Part shown: positions 44,516 through 53,433 of the stretch, one piece after another
How positions within the stretch are numbered: the stretch's first letter is position 1
How the letters are laid out: each line of letters starts with the position of its first letter
NCBI RefSeq assembly: GCF_014203115.1
Contig: NZ_JACHIJ010000004.1
Span: 186,001 to 250,000, forward strand
From: Afipia massiliensis
Lineage (GTDB): Bacteria; Pseudomonadota; Alphaproteobacteria; Rhizobiales; Xanthobacteraceae
Length of the DNA: 64,000 nt
Direction: 5' to 3'
Made by a program: the position numbers and the translations under genes
The notes under the pieces: model-generated
What the model was told of the DNA's origin: nothing
What the model saw: the letters and a program-made list of their open reading frames with translations, nothing else
Database searches by the model: none

Positions 44516-44680
44516 CGGTACATATTAGGTATGGGCCATAGAAGTATCGAAGTCACTTTTCATTGACTAGGCAACGCTATTTACGTTGCGCGGCCTTTGT
44601 AAAACTATTTGCGACTCCGTGCACACAACATGCCCTATAGCCTTCCAAAAACTACCTTTTGACGGTATAACTAAAGTAAG
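44465..44680. repeat. Imperfect 70-bp direct repeat (two copies, 147 bp apart)
   Basis: Copy 1 is about 44465-44533, overlapping the end of the preceding gene; copy 2 is about 44612-44680. Both contain CGTGCAC.CAACA and end with TTTTGACGGTA. The shared TTGACGG could be a -35 element or a protein-binding site. Confidence 0.6.
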
Positions 44681-44707
44681 ATCAAGCAATCCGCCTAGAA
44701 GCATTTT

Positions 44708-44739
44708 GCCGTTCTGCCCGACAGCAGAGCGGCTTTTTT
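44708..44739 (+). terminator. Rho-independent terminator
   Basis: GCCGTTCTGC pairs with GCAGAGCGGC (one G-T pair) across a CCGACA loop, followed by six T residues. It ends any transcript crossing the repeat region and lies 22 bases before the next gene. Confidence 0.85.
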
Positions 44740-44760
44740 ATTGCCAAAACCAAGGACATT

Positions 44761-45345
44761 ATGAAAGCTATTCCAACACTAGAGGAGCGGCATCCGAGAC
44801 TTCGAACGCTTCTTGAAGATCAAAATGGCATCTTTACCCGCATCAAGGAAAAGACTGCTGAGAAAATTGAGATCTCTGAACGTATTCGAGACAATCCCAG
44901 CCCGGGTAATGGGGAGATTAATCGTCTAAAACGACTTTTGAACCAACCGACCGATCCTGATGTAAAACCTGATCGAGAGCGGCTACCTGAACTCGTCAGT
45001 GATATAGAATCATTGAAACTTGCTTCAGCGGTCATCGACGATGCCATTCAACAGGAAAGACGCGTTGCCTCGCGCCTAATCTGCGAGGATGTCTCAGGCG
45101 AGCATACGGTACACGTCAAAGACTTTGCCGCGAAGATTGTTGCGCTTCACGCCGCTCACGAGCGGTATGTGAAATTTCTCGATGCAGTAGAAAGCACCGG
45201 GGCTTCGCTATCCCCGTTGCAGCCGGTTAGCCCTTACACACTGGGGCATCCGGCCAGCGTTAACGGAACTTACTATTGGTCGATGCGGGAGTTCTTGGAT
45301 AATGGGCACATCACAAAGCGTGAATTACCGAAGGCGTTTCAGTAA
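44761..45345 (+). CDS. Hypothetical coiled-coil protein
   Basis: 194 residues after a CAAGGACATT start site. Residues 25-120 are strongly helical and charged (KEKTAEKIEISERI; RERLPELVSDIESLKLASAVIDDAI). The rest has no recognisable pattern. It precedes the prohead protease, overlapping it by one base (TAATG), so it may belong to the morphogenesis module as a scaffold-like or portal-associated protein, an inference from position only. Confidence 0.6.
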   Translation: MKAIPTLEERHPRLRTLLEDQNGIFTRIKEKTAEKIEISERIRDNPSPGNGEINRLKRLLNQPTDPDVKPDRERLPELVSDIESLKLASAVIDDAIQQERRVASRLICEDVSGEHTVHVKDFAAKIVALHAAHERYVKFLDAVESTGASLSPLQPVSPYTLGHPASVNGTYYWSMREFLDNGHITKRELPKAFQ

Positions 45346-46103
45346 TGGATCGTATTGATGTAGACCCTGGCATCCTTGGACTTAGTGAAGAACGAGCTCA
45401 CCGTATGCGCGGTAACGGCGGCATGAAAGCCGCCATGTATGCCGAAACGACAAAGGACCATGTCATCGAAGGCCAAGCACTCGCGTTCGAAGAACCGATA
45501 CTGGTCAACGGCGTACTTCACTACATAAAGACGGGCGCGCTTGGTGCCACCTTCGATCTAGATGGGCCGCCTGTTGGCTTTTGGATTGATCACAACAAAG
45601 CCAACGAAGTTGGAACGACTGACGACGCTTTGCATATTGTCATTGACGATAAGTGTGTTCAATTCAGGCTAGATCTGCAGAAGGCAAAGAACGGCAAGCT
45701 TCTCGCTCATCTCTGCCGATCAGGAAATCGCGAGGATATTTCAGTTGGCCTTGACTTGATCGATTTCGAGGATCGAGTGATGGAAGGACAAGATGTCCGC
45801 ATCGTCCATAAGGCCCGACTTAGAGAGCTATCAATGGTCAAGAGCGGCGCGGCTGGCGACGAAGGCTTTGCCGCTGTCGTTGACGCATCAATCACGCCAG
45901 AGCCAGTGGCAGGTAAGCGATCCGCAACGTTCAAGGCGACATATGCCCTGCATAAAGTGGCGCGTGGACTGCGTGAATTGAAGGCTGCTATGCGCGGGAC
46001 CGTACCAGCATCGGTTACGCGCTCGATCACTGTCGACATGATGAACTACTGGCAAACCGAAGAGACCGAGCGGCTCCAGTCAATGGCTCGCAGTCGCTGG
46101 TAA
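45345..46103 (+). CDS. HK97-type prohead protease (peptidase S78)
   Basis: 252 residues. The serine-histidine dyad is visible in VGFWIDHNKANEVGT (His83) and NREDISVGLDLIDFED (Ser133), in the family order. It normally cleaves scaffold and capsid proteins during head maturation. Family members are about 160-250 residues; the C-terminal extension after about 170 is unassigned. No capsid gene is found in the element, so it would act on a helper phage's capsid or be a remnant. Confidence 0.8.
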   Translation: MDRIDVDPGILGLSEERAHRMRGNGGMKAAMYAETTKDHVIEGQALAFEEPILVNGVLHYIKTGALGATFDLDGPPVGFWIDHNKANEVGTTDDALHIVIDDKCVQFRLDLQKAKNGKLLAHLCRSGNREDISVGLDLIDFEDRVMEGQDVRIVHKARLRELSMVKSGAAGDEGFAAVVDASITPEPVAGKRSATFKATYALHKVARGLRELKAAMRGTVPASVTRSITVDMMNYWQTEETERLQSMARSRW

Positions 46104-46155
46104 TACCCACACATCGCGCATCTCGTCCCGCGTGCGCGGTTGTGCACCTCGCTGG

Positions 46156-46186
46156 CCCGGTCATTACACAGACCGGGCTGGCTTGA
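46156..46186 (+). terminator. Hairpin after the protease gene
   Basis: GCCCGGTC pairs with GACCGGGC across an eight-base loop, followed by a second small hairpin GAGGTGGCTTCACCTC. There is no T run, so it may terminate weakly or stabilise mRNA. Confidence 0.4.
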
Positions 46187-46221
46187 GGTGGCTTCACCTC
46201 ATATTGAAAAGGAATTTTAGA

Positions 46222-46440
46222 GTGCCTCCTGCCAGTTACGTCGTTGATCAAAAGAACCTTAGCCAAGGGCAAGGCCCATGGAAGGGGCTTGATGCATGCC
46301 ACGTGGTCCTTATGCCCCTCTCGCCATCACAGCATTGGAGCCGCTTCGAGTTTAGCTTTCACAAGGAGGCCGGTTCAGACGACATGTATCGCGTAGGCGA
46401 TTACTACAATGTCGACGTTACACTTGCACCCGCCCAGTAA
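46222..46440 (+). CDS. Hypothetical protein with GTG start
   Basis: 72 residues if translation starts at the GTG at 46222, six to ten bases after AAGGA; the longer frame to 46132 overlaps a hairpin. It contains YVVDQKNLSQGQGPWKGLDACHVV and DDMYRVGDYYNVDVTLAPAQ. It overlaps the HNH gene by one base. No family recognised. Confidence 0.6.
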   Translation: MPPASYVVDQKNLSQGQGPWKGLDACHVVLMPLSPSQHWSRFEFSFHKEAGSDDMYRVGDYYNVDVTLAPAQ

Positions 46441-46859
46441 TGCCCCGACGCGCTCCCCAACATCGCCCGGCCAACTGGCGACCGCCTGCCCGCAAGATTG
46501 CTGATCCTTACTATTCTTCAAAGGAATGGCGTGCCCTGCGCGCCCAAAGGCTGGCCACGGATGGCCACCGTTGCACTGCCCCCGGCTGTAAACTAGCCGC
46601 CGTGGTTGTAGACCACATAAAATCAAGGGCACTAGGCGGCCCAGACAGCCTTGCCAATACGCGTTCCCTCTGCCGGTTGCATGACAACCAGATTAAAGAA
46701 CGCGCCGATGGCGGGCGTAGACAGGGCGGACAATTCGGTAGTGATAAGCTGCCCCAGGGCGGCATCACAATCTCTACAGCTTCTAAGGGAAGGAACCGGC
46801 GGGTACACAATGATTCCCGACACCCTCCCCGATTGAAAACAGATTCTCAGGAAACATGA
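46440..46859 (+). CDS. HNH endonuclease
   Basis: 139 residues. YYSSKEWRALRAQRLATDG is followed by CxxxxC (45/50), VVDHIKSRALGGPDSLANTRSLCRLHDNQI, giving the HNH residues Asp58-His59, Asn73 and His81 with Cys78 completing the zinc site. Phage HNH proteins next to the small terminase take part in DNA packaging and cos cleavage. The gene overlaps the small terminase by four bases (ATGA). The large terminase that normally accompanies them is missing. Confidence 0.87.
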   Translation: MPRRAPQHRPANWRPPARKIADPYYSSKEWRALRAQRLATDGHRCTAPGCKLAAVVVDHIKSRALGGPDSLANTRSLCRLHDNQIKERADGGRRQGGQFGSDKLPQGGITISTASKGRNRRVHNDSRHPPRLKTDSQET

Positions 46860-47200
46860 TCAAATCAAAAACGGTGGTTGAGAAGCCGCCAAAGCACCTG
46901 CGTCCCGAAACAGCGCGATGGTGGTCCGAAGTCCTAATGGAGTTCGCACTAGATAGCCATCACGTCCGGCTCTTAACAAAGGCATGTGAGGCGTGGGATC
47001 GCAGCGAAGCCGCTCGTGAGGCAATCGCAAAACACGGACTTACCTATACCGACCGCTTCCTTGCGCCTCGTGCACGCCCGGAGTGCGCCATCGAAAGAGA
47101 TTCTCGACTAGCATTTGCCCGGCTTGTTCGCGAGATCGGCCTGGACGTGTCGCCACCTAGCGAGAGCAAACCACAACCACTTAGGGCGAACAGGAACTAG
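46856..47200 (+). CDS. Terminase small subunit, P27 family
   Basis: 114 residues. PPKHLRPETARWWSEVLMEF and HVRLLTKACEAWDRSEAAREAIAKHGLTYTDRF are typical of the P27 (terminase_4) family, as is ESRLAFARLVREIGLD. It recognises the packaging site and recruits the large terminase. In satellites such a protein redirects helper packaging to the satellite genome. Normal length. Confidence 0.85.
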   Translation: MIKSKTVVEKPPKHLRPETARWWSEVLMEFALDSHHVRLLTKACEAWDRSEAAREAIAKHGLTYTDRFLAPRARPECAIERDSRLAFARLVREIGLDVSPPSESKPQPLRANRN

Positions 47201-47202
47201 CA

Positions 47203-47412
47203 ATGCCAGTAAGGCGACGAAGCGATAAACGCCGCGAGGCATTAGACGACGATGCTGTTGCATGGCTACAGGGTGATATGGATGGCGCGCGCTTTTTTCA
47301 GTTCTTGCCCCATGAACAGCTTGTGGACTTTTGGGATGCATACGGCGACCCGCGAACTGCAGCTTGGGATAAAATCAAAAATACGAATCCAAGGCCCGCT
47401 AGAATTCAATGA
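47203..47412 (+). CDS. Small hypothetical protein
   Basis: 69 residues (MPVRRRSDKRREALDDDAVA), very acidic-basic mixed, with LPHEQLVDFWDAYGDPR. It starts three bases after the small terminase and overlaps the convergent membrane gene by 14 bases. No family recognised; position suggests an old large-terminase neighbour or packaging accessory. Confidence 0.55.
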   Translation: MPVRRRSDKRREALDDDAVAWLQGDMDGARFFQFLPHEQLVDFWDAYGDPRTAAWDKIKNTNPRPARIQ

Positions 47413-48268
47413 GTCTGTTAGTTCTCACAATCTCTTCCATTACTTTCTTATGGCGTGAGGGATCTGTATTCTGTAAGTCATGCAACTTCATCGTATAACT
47501 GTAATCGGTGTAAGGTATCCCGACTACATGAATGATCATTGAGATTGTGCTGAATGTCATTACAGCAACCCAGTAGCCTGCAGCACAATAGCTGACCCAA
47601 CCGTGCGAAGGATCCTTGAATACGCTGATCGCCGTGACAAGCGGGATAAGCAGAGTGAATGACATGAACCCAAGCGCGGCGACAAAGCGAAATATCTTGT
47701 AGGTTGTGAAGAAATACTTAGTCGCCAAATTATGAAATTGGTGTCTTTGGTACGGCAGCACGTTGATGTTGAACGTTTCCAATGGTCCAAAGTATTTCAA
47801 CATTAACATTGGATACACCTCGGTCGGCTTTCCAGCACTTACGATCCCGGCAACTAAATAGTCTTCGAGCTTATGGTGGTGCTGTTGGAGCACAACCGAC
47901 ATCGTTACTATGATTGCATGGCAGAATAAGAGAAAATCCCTCAGCTTGTATGCGTCAGTTGACGATACTCCAAAGATGCTGAAGCTTGCGTCTGTCTTAA
48001 GAAGCGCAAGACCTAGAAAGCCCGTTACGGTTAGTTGCACTATCATCAATTTTAGAAAAGCGCCTTCGGCCTCGGAGCGCTTCTTATCAAACGTCTCAAT
48101 CGCATCATCCGACGAAAGCGACGGGTCCTTCTTCATTTGGTCTGCAAAATAGTCTTGACGAATTTTTCTACTCGACAAGCGCTTGATCGAAGTGAGCGAT
48201 ACTTGCTTTTTTCCAATCACACGATCCAAAAATGACGAAAGAGCACTACTGAAGCTTCTGAACTGCAT
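47399..48268 (-). CDS. Four-helix membrane protein of unknown function (opposite-strand cargo)
   Basis: 289 residues on the strand opposite to the morphogenesis genes. Hydrophobic helices lie at about 72-92 (LKLMIVQLTVTGFLGLALL), 111-131, 193-215 and 225-247. The N-terminal 65 residues are basic and cytosolic. No domain is recognised. An independently transcribed, AT-richer membrane gene between terminase and tail genes is typical of a moron, for example superinfection exclusion or abortive infection. Confidence 0.65.
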   Translation of the reverse strand: MQFRSFSSALSSFLDRVIGKKQVSLTSIKRLSSRKIRQDYFADQMKKDPSLSSDDAIETFDKKRSEAEGAFLKLMIVQLTVTGFLGLALLKTDASFSIFGVSSTDAYKLRDFLLFCHAIIVTMSVVLQQHHHKLEDYLVAGIVSAGKPTEVYPMLMLKYFGPLETFNINVLPYQRHQFHNLATKYFFTTYKIFRFVAALGFMSFTLLIPLVTAISVFKDPSHGWVSYCAAGYWVAVMTFSTISMIIHVVGIPYTDYSYTMKLHDLQNTDPSRHKKVMEEIVRTNRLIEF

Positions 48269-48411
48269 AATTTTCTCCAGGTATCGTCAGCAAGTTAAAC
48301 GCCAAACTTTGAAATGGCCTAACGCTAACAGACATCGAAGTGAAAGGCGTGAGGTTTTCGCTATCCGCTTTCTTCTAGTCCTTATTACTGCATCAGACTG
48401 CACAGCACACC

Positions 48412-48434
48412 GCCGCCCCATCGGGGCGGCTTTT
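48412..48434 (+). terminator. Rho-independent terminator
   Basis: GCCGCCCC pairs with GGGGCGGC across an ATC loop, followed by TTTT. It lies just before the small gene at 48450 and may prevent upstream transcripts from entering the tail genes. Confidence 0.8.
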
Positions 48435-48449
48435 ACATTTTAGGAACAC

Positions 48450-48764
48450 ATGTTTACCCAAGACAGCAATACCATCGAACGGCCCGCCACCACTTCGGAC
48501 CTAAAGGTCTTCGGGCTACACCTCGGTGTCCAATGCGCTCAGAGCATTCTGGAAAGCGATTGCAACGACTCGCTAACGCGCGAGGTCATCATAGCCAAAT
48601 TCCATAACGCTATTGAGAGTTACTTAGCGGTTCAGAAGGGTTCGAACGGCCTGACCGCTACCGGCGAAAGAGGCTATCGGCTCGGCTTCTCTCGAGGGCT
48701 CACTTCACAACTCCTGCATCCGAAAGCGCGCATCGACATTAAGGTCGAGAAAGCTTCGGCCTAA
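48450..48764 (+). CDS. Hypothetical phage protein upstream of the tape measure
   Basis: 104 residues after AGGAACAC. Helical, with DLKVFGLHLGVQCAQSILES and GLTATGERGYRLGFSRGLTS. By position (immediately before, and overlapping by one base, the tape-measure gene) it corresponds to the tail-assembly chaperone of other phages, but I do not see the characteristic frameshift site. Confidence 0.6.
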   Translation: MFTQDSNTIERPATTSDLKVFGLHLGVQCAQSILESDCNDSLTREVIIAKFHNAIESYLAVQKGSNGLTATGERGYRLGFSRGLTSQLLHPKARIDIKVEKASA

Positions 48765-50929
48765 TGTCCGAAGAGGTAGTTACCAGCCTAGTTATCGATG
48801 CCGATACTAGTGGTGCAGATCGATATTCGCAGGCCATGGATGGTGCCGCTCAGGCTTCCACCAATGTTCTGAAATCTATCGCGACTGCCGGTCTGGGCAT
48901 CGGCGCGGCACTAGGTAGCCTCCGCGTTTTCATTGATCAGATCGGTGGCATCAACAAGCAGTTTCTGGAAGTTGGTGAAGGCGCTCGCAATGCGTCAATG
49001 AGCATTCGCGAGTTTCAAGAGACGCTTTATGCCGCCAAGACGCGCGGTCTGTCCGATAAGGATTTTGTATCTGGTCTGGATAAGATCGGAGCGGACATTA
49101 TTGCCGCCAGCCGTGGGATTACTGATTTCGGAAAGCTGTTTGAGGCAAACGGTGTTTCGATCCGAAATGCCAATGGAGAACTGAAAACCACCAAGGAAGC
49201 ACTTGGCGATATTGCCAACCTGATGAAGAACGCGGGTAACCCGCAGGTTGAGCAGGCAATTGCGAAGATCGTTGGCCTCTCCAAAGATTGGATTCCGTTC
49301 TTACGCGACGGCACGGATGAAATCGAACGGACGAAAGCAGCAGCAGCCAATCTGGGGATCATTGTAGATAACGATGTGATCGCAAAGGCTACTGACTTCG
49401 ATAGACAGTGGAAAGCTGCTGTTGCCGCGTGGGATCTACAGTTTAAAGCATCGCTCGCAGAGGTTTTGCCGCTTCTGATTCAGGCGGCTGGCTACGCGAA
49501 AACAATTCTGGACGCTGCTGGCAAGGCAGCATCGTTTGTGCAGTCCTCGGTAGTTCCGATTGAAGATCAGTCGGTCGAGAATATTGAGAAGCAGATCAAG
49601 GCGGTTGAAGCCCTTCGTGGGAAGATGACCGACCTTAAAGAGGCACAGGATGCGCTCACTTGGGCAACGACCCAGGCTGTTAATGAATTTTCATTACTGG
49701 AACGAGCTAGACTTGCTAATCAGAATTTAAAGAACGAGATCCAGCTTCGTAATCAGAAGTCGATGTTACTTGGTGATGACCAGGCAGACATGCAGGCTGC
49801 TGATGACATGCTTGAGAAGCTCAAGCTGCTCGTTTTCTGGAAGAAGCAGTTGGTGGACCTGCCAAGTGTCGATGGAATCAATCCAGCGGCGTTTGGGGAT
49901 AGGCAGACAAAACTTCCAGTTGATGATACAAAATCGAATGCTTTTGATCGCTCCATTGAGCAGGTTACGAAGCATACCGCACGCATGCAGGCGGATACAG
50001 CCGCCGTGGGGCTTGGTGTTGGCACGCAGGCCGAGTTTCGTGCGCAAGCACAGTTGACGGCTGCTGCACTGGCTTCTGGTGCCAAAGATACGGAAGAACT
50101 CCGAGATAAGATCTCCGGTCTTGCAAAGACTGCTGGCGAGGCTGCTACCGCACTCGAGAAAGCAAAGTTCGCCTCGCAGATCGAATTTGATCGCGGTACA
50201 GCGTTTTTATCCCCGACCGATCTGCGCATTGCGCAGCAATTGAAGGGAATTTACGGCAACGACATTCCTACTGCACTGGCCAGTACAGAGGCAGCGGCCC
50301 TACGTGCAAATGAGGTGCTTAGGCAACTCAATGACGTTGGCAGGGATACCGTAAAGGGTTTCGTTAGCGACTTCTCCAATTCGATCCGAAATGGTGCAAG
50401 CGCGTGGGATGCCTTCCAGAGCGCCGGTCTTAATGCACTGAACAAGATCGCTGACAAGCTTACCAGTATGGCTATCGACAACTTGTGGGGTAGCGCCTTC
50501 GGCGGCTCCGGGAGTGGCGGTATCCTTGGGTTGCTTGGGCTTGGGGGCGGTTCTGGCGCGTCCAGCGGGTTTGCCATGTCCTCGGGTTTAGGCGCTGGAA
50601 CAGGCGGTCTGTCGTTTCCGATGTTTGCGGAAGGCACCAACTTTGCACCGGGTGGTCCTGCCATCGTGGGCGAAAAAGGTATCGAGATCGTCAACCTGCC
50701 ACGTGGTTCGTCGGTCACGCCGAACAACCAACTCAGCAAACTGCTTGGGGCAAATGATAACGCTCCGATCTCAATTGTGTACGCGCCAACGATCCATGCG
50801 CCGAATAGCGATCCAAAAGCGATTGCTCAGTTGGCGAGTGTTGTTGCGAAAGATAAGCGCGATTTTGAAAGGAACGTGACTGGCGTGATGGCCAAGTATC
50901 GATCCAACACGCCAGGCTCGAATCGATGA
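48764..50929 (+). CDS. Phage tail tape-measure protein
   Basis: 721 residues. The N-terminus reads EEVVTSLVIDADTSGADRYSQ, as in tape measures, with a helical core including a hydrophobic stretch (LKSIATAGLGIGAALGSLRVF, about 40-60). The C-terminus has the glycine-rich segment, then AEGTNFAPGGPAIVGEKGIEIVNLPRGSSVTPN, the hallmark of TMP C-termini. It sets tail length in long-tailed phages. At 721 residues the tail would be roughly 100 nm. No tail-tube gene accompanies it. Confidence 0.87.
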   Translation: MSEEVVTSLVIDADTSGADRYSQAMDGAAQASTNVLKSIATAGLGIGAALGSLRVFIDQIGGINKQFLEVGEGARNASMSIREFQETLYAAKTRGLSDKDFVSGLDKIGADIIAASRGITDFGKLFEANGVSIRNANGELKTTKEALGDIANLMKNAGNPQVEQAIAKIVGLSKDWIPFLRDGTDEIERTKAAAANLGIIVDNDVIAKATDFDRQWKAAVAAWDLQFKASLAEVLPLLIQAAGYAKTILDAAGKAASFVQSSVVPIEDQSVENIEKQIKAVEALRGKMTDLKEAQDALTWATTQAVNEFSLLERARLANQNLKNEIQLRNQKSMLLGDDQADMQAADDMLEKLKLLVFWKKQLVDLPSVDGINPAAFGDRQTKLPVDDTKSNAFDRSIEQVTKHTARMQADTAAVGLGVGTQAEFRAQAQLTAAALASGAKDTEELRDKISGLAKTAGEAATALEKAKFASQIEFDRGTAFLSPTDLRIAQQLKGIYGNDIPTALASTEAAALRANEVLRQLNDVGRDTVKGFVSDFSNSIRNGASAWDAFQSAGLNALNKIADKLTSMAIDNLWGSAFGGSGSGGILGLLGLGGGSGASSGFAMSSGLGAGTGGLSFPMFAEGTNFAPGGPAIVGEKGIEIVNLPRGSSVTPNNQLSKLLGANDNAPISIVYAPTIHAPNSDPKAIAQLASVVAKDKRDFERNVTGVMAKYRSNTPGSNR

Positions 50930-50948
50930 CGGAATTGAAAGAAGATAA

Positions 50949-52097
50949 TTGAACCATCCAATTGATAGCATTTACGTAGACGGCTCTAACGTTGTTAAAT
51001 CACATGTCCGTTCTGACGATAAGACTGCACATCGTCGAAATATTTCTAGCGTTAGCGTAGCACGCAACACAGATCTATCTGGCCAATTCGCCGGAATCTA
51101 CATCCGGTCGCTGCAAGCAAATTTTGATCTTGATACGGGCGACACGACGACCGCCGATAACGGCGCAACGTGTATCATCGACTCGGAAGGCAACCGCTTT
51201 AAGATTGTAGCGGGCTCCGGCAACGTCACGTCCGACGACGTGTCCAATGAAAGCGACGTGGCCGGTGCCACGGTGACGGACGCGCTTAACGCGCTCAAGA
51301 CCGGGCAGCGTGAAGTGCTGCCAGGCAATCGAACGTATTATGTCGCGCCTTCTGGGTCGGGAGGGTCGGATGGTAACGATGGACTGACGGCCCTTACCCC
51401 ATTTCTGACGCTTCAGAAGGCGTGGAATACAATTCTCATCCTGGATTTGTATGGGTTTGTCGCAACCATCCAGATTGCCGATGGCACGTACACTTCTGGG
51501 GTATCCTCGGCGTTCGCTCCCGTCGGTGGCATCGTTGTCATTCAGGGCAATTCCGGAACGCCAGCGAACGTGCTGATCAGCGCAACAAGCGCCAATGCCT
51601 TCAACTTTACCGGCCTGCCCAAGAACGTTACTATCAAGGACCTCAAGGTTCAGACCACGACGTCGGGCGTCGGAATACGCGCATCCGATAAGGGCGTGAC
51701 AGTCTCATTCTCCAATATTAATTTTGGAGCGTGCGCGACCCAACATATTCAGGTTGCAAGCGGTGGAACCGTTTCAGCTATAGGCAACTACAGCATCTCA
51801 GGCGGTTCGGTGAATCATGTGCGAGTCGATGGAGCTGGGTCCCAATTCAATGGATCCACAATCGCCGTCACGCTAACGGGCACTCCAAATTTCGCGCACT
51901 CGTTCACATGGGGTTTCAGCGCATCGGTTCAGAATTGGTTTAGCTGGACGTTCACCGGGACCGCGACTGGCTCCCGCTACTCGGTAGAGAGCAACGCGCT
52001 GGTCAACACCTTCGGCGGTGGCGCGAGCTATTTTCCCGGAAATTCCGCGGGCAGTGGCACCAATTCAGGAACCAGCCCCTACGGGCTCTATCTGTGA
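50949..52097 (+). CDS. Tail-spike or tail-fibre-like beta-helix protein
   Basis: 382 residues starting at a TTG (50949); a stop directly upstream rules out any earlier start. N-terminal 1-110 looks like a phage baseplate-attachment part (SIYVDGSNVVKSHV). From about 115 there is NRTYYVAPSGSGGSDGNDGLTA, then short repeated beta strands (ATIQIADGTYTSGVSSAF; VTIKDLKVQTTTSGVGIRAS) typical of a right-handed beta-helix as in pectate-lyase-like tail spikes, which bind or degrade surface polysaccharide. Confidence 0.75.
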   Translation: MNHPIDSIYVDGSNVVKSHVRSDDKTAHRRNISSVSVARNTDLSGQFAGIYIRSLQANFDLDTGDTTTADNGATCIIDSEGNRFKIVAGSGNVTSDDVSNESDVAGATVTDALNALKTGQREVLPGNRTYYVAPSGSGGSDGNDGLTALTPFLTLQKAWNTILILDLYGFVATIQIADGTYTSGVSSAFAPVGGIVVIQGNSGTPANVLISATSANAFNFTGLPKNVTIKDLKVQTTTSGVGIRASDKGVTVSFSNINFGACATQHIQVASGGTVSAIGNYSISGGSVNHVRVDGAGSQFNGSTIAVTLTGTPNFAHSFTWGFSASVQNWFSWTFTGTATGSRYSVESNALVNTFGGGASYFPGNSAGSGTNSGTSPYGLYL

Positions 52098-52107
52098 GGC
52101 CTATGAA

Positions 52108-52221
52108 ATGATCGAGTGGTACTGGAGACGGGGGCATACTCCCGCGCTGTCGCAGTCGTCCCGAATCGAGCGAGCCGCCTCCGGAGGCTTTCCCAGATCC
52201 AACGAGAACAATGACCAATAA
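52108..52221 (+). CDS. Small cationic hypothetical protein
   Basis: 37 residues (MIEWYWRRGHTPALSQSSRI, then a polar end) with a GAGG ribosome site ten bases upstream, next to the spike gene. Too short to classify; could be a lysis or tail accessory peptide. Coding status uncertain. Confidence 0.4.
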   Translation: MIEWYWRRGHTPALSQSSRIERAASGGFPRSNENNDQ

Positions 52222-52258
52222 GGCTGCCTAAAGATACGTTGCGGGCGGCGTGATCGTC

Positions 52259-53389
52259 CTATTTGATCGCGCCAAGGCTATCCGCCATCACCGACGTTTT
52301 AATCGTTGAGGGGTCAACTTTGTAACGTGCACCCCACGCGACGAGATTCTTCGGTCGATAATTTTTATCACGCCTCCATCGCTCAAACACAGATCCATCT
52401 ATGGATTCGTTGATACTGCGGCGAGTGGTTTTTCCATCATCTTGAGGAATTTGGCTGATCTCGCGCCAGAACCGTCGCGAGATATACTTGTAAAATCCCT
52501 TCCCGAACTCTGCGTAAGAATCCGTGATTGGACATGCGCAGTCCTCATCTCCCACATCGACCTGATTTCGGAAAACCAAACCGCTCTTGGCCGCTTTTTC
52601 CATGAGCCAGTTTAAGGGCAATTGCGCTAAGAGATCGTTCGCGTAACCACCGCCCACATTTCCATGCGCTCCAACAAACCATCGTTGTTCGCATTGGTCG
52701 AACGGACGGGGACTGACTGGATTTTTTTCTTCCGATGGACGGTCGTAAGTCCACAACGTAGGCGCAAAGTTTCGACGGTTCTCGTCGATTGCTATGGCAT
52801 GATAAGCATTTTTGTATGGTTTCCGCAGACCCGTATGAATAAACAAAGCCTTCGATTTGCTTATCGCGCCAACGGTGTCCCAAACGCCGATAAATTCGAT
52901 ATTTATAGGCCGAGAATATTTAAGCAGCCAATTGTCTTCTCTGGTTAGTTTATCTTTGGCCGAACCCGTGTATCCGGCCATGTCTCTAATCGTGCGTTCT
53001 CCACCCACCTTATACCTATCGTACAATTGCCTCAGCGAAAGCGGAGCGCCAGGTGTCAGCAATCCAAATTTTGCAACTAGTCCTGCTAAACCCCGCGCTG
53101 TGTAGGCGCCACGACTAAAACCGAAAATGAAGACGTCGTCTCCATCCTCGTAGTGTTCGGCTAGCCAACCATATGCATCGATAATTGCGTCATCCATGCC
53201 GTAGCCAACTATCCCTCCGCGAACACTTTCGCCCTTTTTTGTACCCAAGCCCGTGTTGTAATAAATAAGTTGCTGAGTGCCATCTGACGCAACCGGCGCG
53301 CATAAGGATTTCAGACGCCAAACGTTTGTGTTGTCAGTAAGCTTATTCCAAGTGCCATCGATAAAAATGGCTATGCGCTTTTTGGGCAC
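52259..53389 (-). CDS. DUF2235 hydrolase (Tle1-like)
   Basis: 376 residues. KKRIAIFIDGTWNKLTDNTNVWRL opens the DUF2235 domain; the catalytic triad is Ser92 (FGFSRGAYTARG), Asp171 (FIGVWDTVGAI) and His242 (FVGAHGNVGGGYAND). DUF2235 proteins include the Tle1 type VI phospholipase effectors and enzymes of antiphage systems. There is no secretion signal. It is encoded opposite to the morphogenesis genes, downstream of and together with the protein at 53434, with which it forms a two-gene cassette. A 44-bp gap separates them. Confidence 0.85.
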   Translation of the reverse strand: MPKKRIAIFIDGTWNKLTDNTNVWRLKSLCAPVASDGTQQLIYYNTGLGTKKGESVRGGIVGYGMDDAIIDAYGWLAEHYEDGDDVFIFGFSRGAYTARGLAGLVAKFGLLTPGAPLSLRQLYDRYKVGGERTIRDMAGYTGSAKDKLTREDNWLLKYSRPINIEFIGVWDTVGAISKSKALFIHTGLRKPYKNAYHAIAIDENRRNFAPTLWTYDRPSEEKNPVSPRPFDQCEQRWFVGAHGNVGGGYANDLLAQLPLNWLMEKAAKSGLVFRNQVDVGDEDCACPITDSYAEFGKGFYKYISRRFWREISQIPQDDGKTTRRSINESIDGSVFERWRRDKNYRPKNLVAWGARYKVDPSTIKTSVMADSLGAIK

Positions 53390-53433
53390 TATAAATTCCT
53401 CAATGAAAAACTTGCCAGCGTATCGGGGATGAC

